Shown: piece by piece, positions 1 to 11,201 of the stretch
How positions within the stretch are numbered: position 1 is the stretch's first letter
How the letters are laid out: each line of letters starts with the position of its first letter
Source: Dermatemys mawii
Lineage: Eukaryota > Chordata > Testudines > Dermatemydidae
NCBI GenBank assembly: GCA_007922305.1
Contig: ML677455.1
Location: 1,075,021 to 1,139,020 of the forward strand
Length of the DNA: 64,000 nucleotides
Reading direction: 5' to 3'
Notes under the pieces: model-generated
What the model was told of the DNA's origin: nothing
The model's database searches: none
Seen by the model: the letters and a program-made list of their open reading frames with translations, nothing else
Made by a program: the position numbers and the translations under genes

Positions 1-260
1 GCTAAATGACATGAAGCATTGAGAAGGGAATTAAATGATATGGGCTCAAAATAAAATGTTGTTTCTTTATTCAACTGCAAAAGCCTTCTCTCAAGATGTT
101 TGAATTTAAATTTCACTCTTGGAATACCAATGGCGTTTTAAAGGGACATCCGTGTATCTCTGCATGTTAACATACCTTGATACAAGTGACAGAAGCACAA
201 AATGACTGGAGAAAGAAATGTGCAGTTTAGCTGTAACCCTGTTGGACCCAGGATATTAGG

Positions 261-417
261 GAGACAGGGTGGATGAGGTAAAATCTTTTATTGGACCAAC
301 TTCTGTTGGTGAAAGAGACAGGCTTACACAGAAGAACTTTGTCTAAGCTAGAAAGCTTGTCTCTTTCACCAACAGAAGTTGGTCCAATAAAAGATCTTGC
401 CTCATCCACCCTGTCTC
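261..417. repeat. Inverted-repeat element with 65-bp arms
   Basis: Arms at 261-325 and 353-417 are nearly perfect reverse complements, beginning gagacagggtggatgagg and including tattggaccaacttctgttg, with a 27-bp loop. The flank before the left arm (tgtaaccctgttggaccc) resembles the head of turtle Penelope-like sequences. The unit may therefore be a Penelope-type tail joined to an inverted head rather than a classic MITE. I cannot decide between the two by eye. Confidence 0.75.
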
Positions 418-654
418 TGGATAAAGGAATGCAATACAGATCTGCAGCCTTACATATTGTACTTATGCTGGAGAGGGCAAGTGTCTGTTTTTAGAAGACC
501 TCAGGATGCATTCAGTGGAATGCATCTTCCAATCAGGATGATTTTTGTACTGTCCATGTTTTTGAATGTGCAGGAAGGATGGTCTTATGTTTAAGGCAGT
601 GGATTGGGACTCAGTAGATAATATCTAGAACTTTTCAGTCCTATACCTCAACAC

Positions 655-1015
655 ACTTTACAAAGGAGGTCAGCCCTATTTTACTGCTAGGGAAGCAGCC
701 ACACACAGACATGAAGTTACTTGCCCAAGGTTCCCCCAGCAGGCCTGTGGTAGAACTGGGAGCAGAAATCAGGGATTCTGAATCACAGTTGAGTGCCTTA
801 TGGGTTTGATTCCTACCTCAGCTGCACACTTCTTTGTGAACCTGGAACAAATCAACTAATTTTTGCATGCCTCAGTTCCCCATCTGTAAACTAAGGATGA
901 TACATTGGGAATCCTTTGTTTACATTGTAATCTCTTTGGGGTAGGGACAGTTTCTTACTATGGGTATGTGCAGTATCTTGCACAATGAAACCCTGGTCTC
1001 ACCATGAGTCTGAAA
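655..1015. repeat. MIR/core-SINE-like remnants, two orientations
   Basis: 655-785 reads like the antisense tRNA-derived half (gaagttacttgcccaagg, then gtggtagaactgggag). 800-1015 reads in sense (cctcagttccccatctgtaaa, then tgtaatctctttggggtagg and the tail near cttgcacaatg). Both are old and diverged. Identification is by resemblance to the MIR-type consensus. Confidence 0.5.
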
Positions 1016-1186
1016 GTCCTACTGTAATATTAAAGAAACATACTGGGGACTTGATAGTGTCTTACTAAATCTTATTAGCAATGTTAATTCAAATTGGTAT
1101 GAAACACTGAGCATTCCACCTGGACTGAAAACAGCATGAAGTTCTGCGAATGGAGAGCAAAGTCTAGTTAGAGGGAGTATCTAGGG

Positions 1187-1796
1187 CAGATGTGGGCAAA
1201 CTACGGCCCACGGGCCACATGTGGCCCTCCGACCATTTTTATCTGGCCCACGAGCTTGGGCCGGGCGCAGCAAGCCGTGCGGCCCCGCGCTCCTGGCGGG
1301 GGGGGGGGGGGGGGGTCTGGCACAGTGCGGCAAGCCGCGTGGCCCTGCGCTCCCGGCGGGGGGGCCTGGCCCAGCGCGTCTTGCCGTGGGGCCCCGCGCT
1401 CCTGGCCCAAGGTGCCGGGCCAAGCACAGCAGACTGCGGGGCCCCCTCCCGGCTGAGCAGGTAAGCCAGTTGGGGACGGGGGCTTTGGTGATGCGGGGCG
1501 GGGGTGTTGGTTAGGGTGCGTGTGGGGACTCTCAGGAGGGGGCAATCAGGGAACAGATAGCAGGTGTGCTAGATAGGAAGTGGGGTCCTGGGGAGCAATT
1601 AGAGTGGGGGAGTCTCTGCAGGGGGCAATGAGGGGACAAGGAAGTGGGGGGTTGGACAGGTCAGGATTCTGAAACGGGGATTCAGGGGGTGGGAAGTGTG
1701 TGGGGTTGGATAGGGGGCGGGGCCTTCCCTACCTGGCCTGCTGCACAATTTTGAAGCCCAGTGTGGCCCTCAGACCAAAAAGTTTGCCCACCCCTG
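1187..1796. mobile_element. Non-autonomous hAT transposon with 8-bp TSD
   Basis: The ends are cagatgtgggcaaac and gtttgcccacccctg, imperfect terminal inverted repeats of a type common in amniote hAT MITEs. The 8-bp target duplication atctaggg is exact at 1179-1186 and 1797-1804. The interior is very GC-rich (gcccacgagcttgggccgg) and contains an uninterrupted run of 18 G at 1298-1315. No transposase frame remains; open frames here are by-products of GC content. Confidence 0.92.
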
Positions 1797-2089
1797 ATCT
1801 AGGGAATTGCCTCAGGAGTTGGAATCAGTTGTTTTAAAATCATCCTTAATAATATGGTGATTTTTTTTCTATGTTGCTTTGCATGAGGAAGAAACGGAAG
1901 CAGTCTAACTCCTGGAGGCTGCCTGTATGTGAGGCCCTATAATATCTCTGTCCTGGTACAGCCTTCTGATGGACAAATGGAGAAAGAGCTTCCTGTTCAG
2001 CCACAAATTATTTTTTTGGACAAGCAGGTAGTGATTTGCCTCCCTACAGGAATATGATTCTATTAATTCTGAGCAGTATTGTCAACCCC

Positions 2090-2355
2090 ACGCGTTCGAA
2101 ACTCATCAGATTAGCTTAGAAATGCATGAGTTATTTTTTAATAATAAATATTGGGTTCTTTTTCTTTGGAGTAAATGCAAGTGGTGTTTTCAAGCCTTTC
2201 TTCTCAACTATGAGGACTAAAAATTTCCTTTTTTTTGAAGCTGCGATTCTCATGCAATCTCTTGATCCCTGAAGCTGGGGCATAAAGAAAAACATGAAAT
2301 TTTGTGGACCTCGTGATAAATATTGTGGGCCTCATGTAGAGTTGGAAACACTGAA
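2090..2355. repeat. Dispersed 'ctcatgag/gttggcaac' repeat, copy 1
   Basis: This contains the blocks tgaggactaaaaatttcc, tgcgattctcatgcaatc, tgaagctggggcataaag and a terminal gttggaaacactg. The same ordered blocks recur at 2630-2912 and 52385-52632. The family is unclassified here. Confidence 0.55.
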
Positions 2356-2629
2356 CTGTATGTTGAGGTTAGCAGGGATCCCTCCTCTCCCTATTTTCCT
2401 GTTACTACTTTGCAGTTAACTTCTTCTATGAGTCTGCCCCTTTACCCTGACTTCAGAAAATGTAGGCAAATATCTACATAGACCTGGATAGGAACTTTGC
2501 AGGTGAGGTGTGTCGTTGATTCTCCTCAACTGTGATACCAAATCCAAACAGTTTTGGGGGAACTTTGTGTCTGGATCCAGAACAGGACTCTGTGGTTTAC
2601 AGCACTGCCAGCCCCAGGCATTCAAAAAT

Positions 2630-2912
2630 CCTGAGTTGGGCTCCCCAAAATCATGAGCTTAGATTTAAAATTATGACATTTAAAAAAACAATATTTTGAG
2701 GTCCTTTTTATTTGCTTTACAGTGTCATTGTCTTTAGGATTCACATTTTTGAGTTTTCCCCTGTAATGAGGAAAGCTAGAAATGTACTTTTAAAAAAAAT
2801 AAAGATGAGATTTTCTTCAAATCACATTAATTTAGAAACTGAGACTTTATGGGGAGCACCACGTAATGCAAGACTCACAATAAAACAGTGAGACTTGGCA
2901 ACTCCAGGTTTA
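2630..2912. repeat. Dispersed 'ctcatgag/gttggcaac' repeat, copy 2
   Basis: It starts with cctgagttgggctccccaaa and has aatgaggaaagctagaaa in the middle, gactcacaataaaac near the end, and a terminal gacttggcaactccagg. The block order matches copies 1 and 3. Divergence is high, so the insertion is old. Confidence 0.55.
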
Positions 2913-3095
2913 GGCTCATCTGTAGTAAATACAATACTTTGTATGATGCCATTTGTAACACATAGTATGCAAAAACATACTGTTCTTGCTGCTAGGGGTT
3001 AATAGATTAAAGTTGCCTTAGAAATAAAAAGGATTCTCATTTCTCTGGGAAAAAAACTGAACAAGCCTTTTATTCATTTCTTTTCTTCTTTGCAG

Positions 3096-3183
3096 GGTCG
3101 GAGAGTTGAGACATTGGGTTTGCCCTCAGAGCCATGGGTCATGACAGCCCGTCTCAAGGGCTCTTCGGAGGCTGTATTGAAAG
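3096..3183 (+). CDS. PKHD1: PKHD1 (fibrocystin) internal exon, fifth from the end
   Basis: An 88-bp exon preceded by a good polypyrimidine tract and ttgcag acceptor, followed by a GT donor (AAAG|gtttgg, a weak donor). Only one forward frame is open; it starts on a codon boundary (phase 0) and leaves one base for the next exon. It encodes 29 residues of the extracellular part, including [19 protein letters not shown]. The one-base remainder joins in frame to the exon at 8483, which supports it. Residues resemble the region ahead of the membrane helix in fibrocystin as I recall it, but this exon is short and has the weakest independent support of the five. Any earlier exons lie upstream of the window; I saw no convincing one in 1-3095. 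Confidence 0.7.
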
Positions 3184-3715
3184 GTTTGGATATGTTTTGA
3201 ATATGATATGGTGGGAACATTCACTAGAAACAATGGCTATAATTTGAGGAGTTTCTTTTGAAGAAAGATTCAGTTTGAAGGATCATCATTGGGCTAAAAA
3301 TAGAAGGCTGGGTTTGAAGAAGTATGATGGGCTGCTCACATGGGTGTTAGGAGGAAAACATCTTTAGAATGTGTTTCCATGCCTGTCAACTTAGAGACGC
3401 TGTTCAACAGAGAAGACCCAAAATATAGGTCCTAGGGAAAAAAGAGAACAGATGGAGAATAATAAATCCATATAGCCAACTGCTAGGGTGATGTTATTTG
3501 GTGTACTTCAATTAAAGTCAATGGAGCTACATTGATTTCATACCAGCAGAATCTTTGGCCTAATATGAATAGAAATGTCTACCCATTTTTGTTTTTAATG
3601 TAGTATCTTCCAACGAGAAAATGGTTTAGAGGGAAATTTAAACATTCCCCTTCTGGCCCTGATTTAGCAAAATACATAAGCACAAGTTTAATTTTAAGTG
3701 AATATTCCCTTTGAG

Positions 3716-3988
3716 CAGGTCCGGCCCACAACATTTTGGCACCTGAGGCGGGGAGCTCAAATGACACCCCCATGACCCCTCGCTTGGGCCAAAACTTTGA
3801 AAGGTCTCTTGTGCCCTCCTTCCTCCAGCACAGCACTCCACCCTCTCTGTGCACCTAGAGCAGAGAGAATACATGTGCACCAGGAGCAGACACAATTTTC
3901 TACACTCTAGGTCCTAGTGGCACCCCTGCCCCACAGTTTGGCACCTGAGGCAGCCACCTCAGTTCACCTCATGGTAAGGCCAGCGCTG
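3716..3988. mobile_element. Non-autonomous hAT transposon, ggccggccc-type ends
   Basis: The left end is caggtccggcccacaac and the right end ggtaaggccagcgctg, diverged inverted repeats. The flanks cctttgag (3708-3715) and cctttggg (3989-3996) are an 8-bp duplication with one difference. The motif ttggcacctgaggc occurs twice internally. No coding capacity. Confidence 0.85.
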
Positions 3989-4164
3989 CCTTTGGGCATA
4001 TTAAGGCTCACTAATCCCATGCTTACATTTAGGCCCCAGCTTAAGTACTGTGCTGAGTTGGAAACCCAGACATCACAGTGTGGTGCATGAAACCATGAAA
4101 GAGAAGCTGTTTATAAACGCAGCATAAAATTGACCATGCTAGCTTCACTGCCTGAGCTGAGCGA

Positions 4165-4400
4165 CGTTCAAAATAGAGCTGGGCAAATGGATTTTTTATT
4201 TTTTATTTTTTTTTGTTCTCAGGCAATTCTGAAAAATGAAAAGAAAATCATTTCTGCTGAGTCAAAAATGAATTTTTTTCACAGAATTTCAGCAAACGGA
4301 AAAGTAAAGAAAAAAAAAAGGAGCCTGATTAAAATGAAGCATTTGGACTTTTCTATTCAGTTTGGCCAAAACTGCCTTTTCCCAGCTCAAGTTCAGAAGG
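4165..4400. repeat. T/A-rich palindromic repeat family, copy 1
   Basis: It begins agagctgggcaaatgg and continues with long T and A runs around gaaaatcatttctgctgag. Similar blocks occur at 17575, 26000, 31360, 39500, 42665, 49455, 55808 and 60605. No clear TSD. Confidence 0.45.
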
Positions 4401-5422
4401 CTAACAGACAGTATCCCTGGTGAAAAGACATGGTTCCTACCACGTGAAGGTTTTGAGTTTACAATCAGGTTGAATGTACCTTAACTTTGACTTGGCAAGA
4501 CCGTTTCCAGGAAAGTGTAAGGGGCAGGCAGTGTCCAGGACCTAGTTCAACCTCCAGTTATGGGGCTAGATGCTAGGATCACTGGGTGAAATTCTGCGGC
4601 CTGTGCTATGTACAAAAATGGTAATTGATGATCACAGTGATTCATTTGGGCCTTAAAAATTCTCTGACTCTATTAATTTCTTGGCCTACCTGCAGAGATT
4701 GTCAAAATCCTGGCCATTTCCTCAGTATGGCTTATCCCCATGGAAATGAAAGCTGTTATGGCCATTTACAGCCGCTGCAGATATGATCAACAGTGTCAGT
4801 TGTGAGGTTGGTTTAGTCAGGTGGACGCTTATCCATAGAACAACCACCAGATGACAACAAGTTTCAGTAACTACCAATCTAAGCTGGATCGAAACCAACA
4901 ATCTAGAAGTGAAATCCCAGATCCACTGTGTCACACTTCTCTGTTTCACATGACTTTTGAATAAGCTGTATAAAAAAACTCTGCTGTTCATTTGAAAAGA
5001 ACAACTTTTTTTCCTCCCCATTTTGCAACTCAAAACTAAATAAATCGTGAATGGGGAAAAAAAGAGAGAAATTAAAAACAAATGGAAGTAAAAGACTCAA
5101 ATAAAGAATAGTCACCGAAAAGAAATGCACTTTACATTCTTTAAAAGATACATGCATCAAATTAATAGTCAATAAACTCCAGCAAAGAATGAATTGTGCT
5201 GTACAGATGTTCTGCATGTAATAGTTTGCTGCAGTTTTTCCTTTGACAAACGTCCTTATTGCGCTCGTCTTTTGAAGCATATGAAAGCAGCATTTAATTG
5301 AAATGGATCCGTCTAGCGCATTGAGCCTGCTTCATCTGACAGCAGTCAAACTGCCTCATGGAAAGTAGTTTAGCTCCAAATTAGCTTACTTCTGCGTTAA
5401 ATACCAGCTTGCCTAAGAGATC

Positions 5423-5478
5423 TTTGTGAAGACTCCCATATACATATATATTTGTGAAGACTCCCATATACATATTAT
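5423..5478. repeat. Tandem 28-bp duplication
   Basis: The unit tttgtgaagactcccatata plus catatata occurs twice head to tail (5423-5450 and 5451-5478). The second copy differs only at its AT-rich end. Confidence 0.85.
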
Positions 5479-5842
5479 ATATAATATTCTGAGATTTGAA
5501 GCATATGTGCCTGAAAAGCTAAGAGAGTCTCTTGAAAAGTACAGTACAGTACTCTAGGCTTGATCGTAGACTCAGAATGGCAATTGTAAAACATTAGAAT
5601 GCAGCTGAAAAGGTCCTCTATAAAACTCGTGTTACAGTGAGTGAAATGGTAGAGTCAAAAACACAATGGGTAGTCAAGGCAAATAGTTTGGTCATGAGGG
5701 CCGTAAAATACCTAGATAAATAGAAGTGCCAGAACTGACACTGGCAATGAGGGAAAGCCACACTGGGAGGTTAAGGTCCAGATTCGTATTGAAATCGTTG
5801 GGACTATTCACTGACTAAGTTACTAATTATTAGCATTTATAG

Positions 5843-6020
5843 TAGTGCCAACTAGGGGCTCCATTGTGCTAAGTGCTGTATATGCTCAGAAGACAAGACA
5901 GTTTCTCCTGCAAAAAGCCGACAATCTAAGTGAACAGGACAGGCAGTTGGTAGCAGGGGAAACAGCCACGGAGAGGGGAAGTGACTTGCCAAGATTACTA
6001 GGCAGCAGTCACTGGATTAC
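5843..6020 (-). repeat. MIR/core-SINE-like remnant, antisense
   Basis: It carries aggggctccattgtgctaag, a block equivalent to 'gacagtccctgc', and then ggggaagtgacttgccaag, in the order expected for the reverse complement of a MIR-type SINE. Confidence 0.5.
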
Positions 6021-6179
6021 CATGCAGTTGCCCAGCACTCCCACTGCTTTTCATCTTCTCTTTCCGCACCCAACATTCTGCAGCCTCCCCCGGCTGGATC
6101 ACGCCCTCACTATTCAACAGCCCTTTGCTGAGTTTATCTTGTCACCGGCGATTTTACCATCTCAATAACCTCTTTGCTG

Positions 6180-7150
6180 CTGGGACATTGGCTTTTCAAT
6201 GAAGTCCTGTTAAGTGAGGTGGGCAGCTCAGGGGCTGGGTTTTGCCTGCATTGTGTACCTGAAATGTTAAGGTCTGAGACCCCTGATATTTGACAAGTGT
6301 ACATTACCAGAATTAGGATTCTTACTAGTTGAAGCCCAGACTATGAATCCCTTGTTCATACTGAATAGTACTTTGCACCATGAATAGTTCCATTGAAGTC
6401 CACTGGTCTACTTGTGTTGTGAAGTATGGATGACTAAGTGGGAGAAAGGGTATCCTAATCTGGCCCATAATTTAAAATCTTCCTGCATCCTTTTAACAAT
6501 ACTGTGAATTGTGGTGTGCATGAACTTTTTCCTGTTGAAGATGAGTCCAAGAGACGGTTGTAAAGATCTATCCGAATCCCCAGAGTAATAAAATTACCAG
6601 AAGTAGACAAACAAGGCACCTTAACCTGGTATATTGTGTTGTCTTATGATTATCCAAAATCATCACCGCTATAATGCACTTGTTTCATAAAGAAATTACT
6701 TATTGCATGTAAGCTTTCAGCAAGTAAGGGAGTTTTTATTTGTGATCTCTTGTTTGAGTCCAGCATCCCAAAGAAGTTCTGATTTCTAGCCCTCACTTGA
6801 AGCCCTCACTTGTCAATCTTTGAGAACGTTGCCACTTTCATTCCATGAGCCTGCATGAAGCTCAAGACTTGGCCAGCGTTCCACAAAGCCCAAGATTTGG
6901 CAGGCACCCAAAGACTCAGAAAATAAAATGGAGATACCCTGGATATTGCAACAGGCTATCTTTTAAATGATCCCACTGAGATAGAAATCTTAGTGAATGC
7001 AAAGTTTGATGTAAAACCTTATTGAGTCAGAATGGACACCCATATTGCATAGGTGTAAATGACAACACAAGGTGAAAGGCCTCAGGAGACTCAAGGCCTC
7101 AGGTTTAATCATAAATCATTTCACAGAGATTGTTTTGCCTTGCAAGTTTC
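6180..7150. other. PKHD1 intron, no recognisable feature
   Basis: This is mostly AT-rich intronic sequence. I see only a short copy of the 'attgaagtccactgg' palindromic motif near 6390 and no splice-flanked open exon. Confidence 0.4.
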
Positions 7151-7713
7151 TAACTGAGGCAGATCCACTTTTTGTTTGATCATCTGACAACCATTCCATT
7201 GAAACTTCATGGCCCAAGTCATTCCAAGGCTTCTGAAAAGAAGGCAGCACTTGGAGTAGTCAAAAGCCACTGCCACTTGATGACTGATAGCCTGTGTGCT
7301 CTCTCAAGGGGCTCTCTTCCATGCTACACCAGTTATGCACAATTAGTTTTCTGGCCAAAATGTACTGCAGAGAACTGAAGGAATGTTCTGCCCCAATGGC
7401 TGTTGCAGCTGTCTGGCTGTAATGAATTAGCTTACACTGTTGGTTTTTTGCACATCCGAAATCATCTCCTTAACTCAGAGTTGTATACCACTCAAGAGAG
7501 CTGTATGCCACTCACTTACCCCACAGGTAGGGCAAAACAGACCCATAGAGCTTCCCCCAGTGTCAGGTACAGCTGAGAGGCTGGAGCAGGAAAGGGGTTA
7601 AAACAATAAACTGCTGCTGCTTGTTGGAGGGTGTCTCTTTGGCTTGGATAACAATCAACATACCACAAAAAATCCCCTAAGGGCTCCAATGCCCATGGCA
7701 TCATTCTTCTCAG

Positions 7714-7862
7714 ATTCATAGAATCACAGAATATCAGGGTTGGATGGGACCTCAGGAGGTCAGTTAGTCCAACCCCTTGCTCAAAGCAGGACCAATCCCC
7801 AACTGAATCATCCCAGCCAGGGCTTTGTCAAGCCTGACCTTAAAAACCTCATGATTCAGATT
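7714..7862 (-). mobile_element. CR1 LINE 3' end fragment
   Basis: The + strand starts cattcatagaatcacagaat-like and continues atatcagggttggatgggac, ctcaggaggtcagttagtcc and caaagcaggaccaatcccca. This is the reverse complement of the CR1 3' terminus, whose hallmark is the short 'attctatga' tail repeat. The 5' part is truncated, as usual for CR1. Confidence 0.92.
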
Positions 7863-8037
7863 CAGATATGTTAACACTAGAGCTGGATCAAACTAAATCA
7901 TTACATACAAGCAGCCCCCAGTTCTGGGAAAATGAGGTTCTGGATCTGAATAAGGTACTTATCTGTCCTCCACTACTGTAGTACCTCACTGTCTGAAGTG
8001 GATTTATTCTTATATCATTCTTGCACAGCGAGCCATT

Positions 8038-8160
8038 GCTGCTGCCCCCATTTTATAGGTGGGGAACTAAGTGACTTTTCCAAGGTCACACAGGAAGTCT
8101 GTAGTCAAGTAGGACATTGAATTCAGGTCTCCCTGGCCTAACACCTGAATCAATGGCCCA
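8038..8160 (-). repeat. MIR/core-SINE-like remnant, antisense
   Basis: cccattttataggtggggaa, aaggtcacacaggaagtctg and ttgaattcaggtctccctgg are in MIR reverse-complement order. It lies in the intron just upstream of the exon at 8483. Confidence 0.6.
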
Positions 8161-8482
8161 TACTTCCTGTCTCCCTGAAATGGAGCTTCATAGGTGGACC
8201 CTGTTTCTATAGCAAGCTAAGCCATAACCCTAGATCCGGTCTGCTCTGAACCCTGGGGCAACTCGAACCTGGTTCTGAATTTTACAACATGGGTCTGTTA
8301 CTCATGTTGGAGACCATGGTGCCACCCCCTCTGCTAGCGCTCTGAAAGCCGTAGACGCTGTGCAGATTTGCAAAAGCTGAAGAACTGGCCTTTAGAGTTT
8401 TCTTTGCGATCTAGGACCTTGCTTTTGGGGATGTTCAGCAGAAGGTTGTTAACTCCCAATGTCCTTGTGTATTGCTGTTCAG

Positions 8483-8590
8483 GGCGCACCACAGTAGAGG
8501 TTCAAGATGGATGGGCTAGCTTTACGAACCTGGCAATCTCCAATTCTGGCTCAAACTGGTATCTCATTTTCACTGTTATTTCACCTCCAG
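8483..8590 (+). CDS. PKHD1: PKHD1 exon, fourth from the end (extracellular)
   Basis: A 108-bp exon with a ctgttcag acceptor and a strong gtaagg donor, phase 1 at both ends. With the split glycine codon it encodes [18 protein letters not shown], then [17 protein letters not shown]. The pattern D-G-x-A-x-F-x-N-L, G, x-L-x-F-T-V is typical of the extracellular repeats in the fibrocystin/fibrocystin-L family and ends about 20 residues before the membrane helix in the next exon. The neighbouring introns (5.3 and 5.4 kb) are full of repeats, while the exon itself is free of them. No stop or frameshift is seen. The alternative is the paralogue PKHD1L1; the tail in the later exons favours PKHD1. Confidence 0.85.
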
Positions 8591-8946
8591 GTAAGGTCCA
8601 GTATATATTATCACAGTGTTCTTGCTTTACTGTAGTCATGGAAAAGTCTTTAAAAGCATACCAGAGGCAACACAGGAAGGAATGAGATCGATGTACATGC
8701 ATATCCCAAAGCACTCGTTTCACCTCCCAGGGTACTGGAACGCAACAGTCAGGGAGCAAGACTGGCAGTCGAAGGCTTGATTCATTCTTAGGCCCTACAA
8801 GTCTGGGCCTTGGGCCCCACAATCTGGAGTCATGTGATTATATGAGAATCTGACTTGAGTGAAGACAATGCACTGTTGTCTGTCTGAGAGTGCAGAGAGC
8901 CTGAAACAAGAGCTTTGAACTGCCTCATCTCTCTCGGTGCAGTGTA

Positions 8947-9066
8947 GGGTGACCAGATGTCCCGATTTTATAGGGACAGTCCCGATTTTTGGGTCTTTCT
9001 CTTATATAGGCTCCTATTTTTCCCCCAACCCATCCCAATTTTTCACATTTGCTGTCTGGTTACCCT
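8947..9066. mobile_element. Short palindromic MITE 'gggtgaccagatgtcccg', copy 1
   Basis: About 120 bp. The ends are agggtgaccagatgtcccga and tgctgtctggttacccta, imperfect inverted repeats. The centre has gggacagtcccgattttt and cttatataggctcctatttt. Two more copies lie at 24878-24999 and 58304-58424 in opposite orientation. The target appears to be TA or TAG, but the symmetry of the ends hides the exact duplication. Confidence 0.85.
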
Positions 9067-9588
9067 AGTGCAGTGCTAACTCCAAGACCCACCCTTCAAC
9101 ACCATCTAGCAGAGGACTCTGTGTTCGTGGCAGGAAGAAGAGAGTACAGATGGCCTGGTTGGTCCCAAGGGAAGAGTTTCTGCTGGGAGAGACTCAGGCC
9201 ACGGTGTAGCAGCAGGGCATGGGGAGCCCATGCAATGGTGCGGCTAGGACCTTGGATTACCTTTATCCAGCTCTTTGGCAGTCTGGGATATTTCCCTGAA
9301 ATGTTAAGAAATCACAAATTAGTGTCTGAACAGCTCAGGTGTGCATGGCCCCAGTTTTAGAAAGACTAAATGGTGCATAAGATACTCACCTATGTCCTCT
9401 TCAACTGTGAGCATTTGTGCTCTGCTATGGGGTACGTTCCTGAAAATTCCTGAGGACTGTCAGCTCCCACTGCCTGCACTCCCACTGGCATCAGGAGGAA
9501 CTCAGCTCCCAGCAGGCTCTGGGCTGTAAACTGGAAGTGTGATAAGTTGCAAATTCACTGCAAAAGCTACTGCAGTGAGGTGAGTAGA

Positions 9589-9705
9589 TCTTCTTCCCAT
9601 GGAATGAAGGTCAAACCTGGATCCCTTTTGTTACACTTCTAGCTAATAAGGACTGTGCTGGGAGATCTTTTCAGACAACAGCATGAAAATCTGTTTCATT
9701 CTGCA
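9589..9705. repeat. Source copy of an inverted intronic duplication
   Basis: The reverse complement of this segment occurs at 11202-11319 with about 91% identity by eye, including an unbroken block around gatctcccagcacagtcctt. It is not part of the CR1 fragment that begins at 9781. Confidence 0.85.
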
Positions 9706-9780
9706 TGATCTTTGACTAATTGAAATGAGAATACTGTACATTTTTAACATACCTCATGAAAAATACACGCTGAGTAACAT

Positions 9781-10312
9781 AGGTACATAAGAACATAAGA
9801 AAGGCCATACTGGGTCAGACCAAAGGTCCATCTAGCCCAGTATCCTGTCTACTGACAGTGGCCAATGCCAGGTGCCCCAGAGTGAGTGAACTGAACAGGT
9901 AAAGATCAAGTGATCTCTCTCCTGACATCCATCACCGCCCTCTGACAAACAGAGGCTAGGGACACCATTCCTTACCCAGCCTGGCTAATAGCCATTAATG
10001 GACTTAACCTCCATGAATTTATCCAGTTCTCTTTTAAACCTTGTTATAGTCCTAGCCTTCACAGCCTCCTCAGGCAAGGAGTTCCACAGGTTGTACTGTG
10101 CACTGTGTGAAGAAGAACTTCCTTTTAAACCTGCTGCCCACTAATTTCATTGAGTGGCCCCTAGTTGTTCTGTTATGGGAACAAATAAATAACTTTTCCT
10201 TATTCACTTTCTCCACACCACTCATAATTTTATATACCTCTATCATCTCCCCCCTTAGTCTCCTCTTTTCCAAGCTAAAAAGTCCTAGCCTCTTTAATTC
10301 TGCCTTTTAAAT
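9781..10312 (-). mobile_element. CR1 LINE fragment, second subfamily
   Basis: It starts with acataagaacataagaaagg, the reverse complement of the 'cttatgttc' tail of a turtle CR1 subfamily, followed by actgggtcagaccaaaggtc. Near its other end the - strand encodes EKRRLRGEMIEVYKIMSG and KVNKEKLF, the C-terminal part of the CR1 ORF2 protein. It is 5' truncated, lies antisense in a PKHD1 intron and is broken by stops. Confidence 0.92.
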
Positions 10313-10614
10313 CTCCTTCAGCAGTCTCAAGTGGGAACCACACTGGAGAGTGTACTGCATGCTAGACGTTTATAGTAGATGCTTTCTTGGCATCTCTGAT
10401 AAACAAACAAACAAACAAAAAAGAAATTTCCCAGGCACTTGGGATCAAATTCTATCATCAGTTTTGCTTACACAGCCTGCTGTAATTATTCAAGCCCCTG
10501 TGACCTCCCTTTTGGATTTCTAGATGGGCCTGTCCTTGAAGATGCAGCTAGTGCTGAACATGGAGGCTGCAACTGAATAGTGGCATTTGTTGGAGAGAGC
10601 AGATTATTTCCATG

Positions 10615-10885
10615 GATGAGTATGTCTGCATTGCAATCCGAGGTGTGATCGCGGCACAGGCCGGCATCTATGATTAGCTTTAATCTAACTAGCACAGCTA
10701 AAATAGCAGTGAAGGTGTAGCAGGATGGCTTCAGTGCAGGCTGGCAACGCAAGTATGTCCCCAGATGCTTGTATGACCTAGTGTGTCTTCACTGTTATTT
10801 TTATCCAGGCTAACTAGATGAAAGCTAGCACGCGCATGCCAGCCGCTGCAGTCGCCTCTGTGATTGCCGAGCAGACATACCCAGT
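10615..10885. mobile_element. Large palindromic MITE 'agctttaatctagctagc', copy 1
   Basis: Left half: ttagctttaatctaactagc, aaatagcagtgaaggtgtag. Right half is its inverse: cttcactgttatttttatcc, ggctaactagatgaaagcta. The whole unit can fold into a hairpin of about 110-bp arms. Other copies are at 25620-25935 and 55095-55385. Confidence 0.8.
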
Positions 10886-11049
10886 GTTGCATAGGCTTGC
10901 TATTTGCTTCTGGGTATCATTCTCTGTAGTGATATGGGTCTGTAGGAGCTTGTTCCAACTCCCTTTTCAGTCAATGAGAATCTTATTATTGACTTCAATA
11001 GGAGTTGGATCCAGCCCTTAAATTCTGGTTTCAGTTGAGTCCAAGATGT

Positions 11050-11201
11050 CTGAGGGTATGTCTACACTTCAGTCACCTCTGCCAGTTGACTCAGACTCAT
11101 GGGACTGAAGCTAACAGGCTGTTTAGTTGTGGTGTAGACATTCAGGCTCAGGCTGCAGGCACGGATCTGGAATCCTCCCACCTTGTAGGGTCCTAGAATC
11201 T
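11050..11201. mobile_element. Palindromic MITE, left half (split by insertion)
   Basis: It starts gagggtatgtctacacttca and runs through gactcagactcatgggactg and ggctgtttagttgtggtgta to gggtcctagaa. The right half resumes at 12013 after an inserted block. The two halves are inverted relative to each other. Confidence 0.8.

Noticed and set aside
1181..1545. Several overlapping open frames on both strands, Pro/Gly/Ala-rich
   Set aside because: They lie in a GC-rich hAT element with an 18-G run. The lack of stops follows from composition.
4722..5280. Two - strand frames of 119 and 125 codons with hydrophobic runs
   Set aside because: AT-rich intron. Phe/Leu/Ser-rich composition comes from A-runs; no splice or start context.
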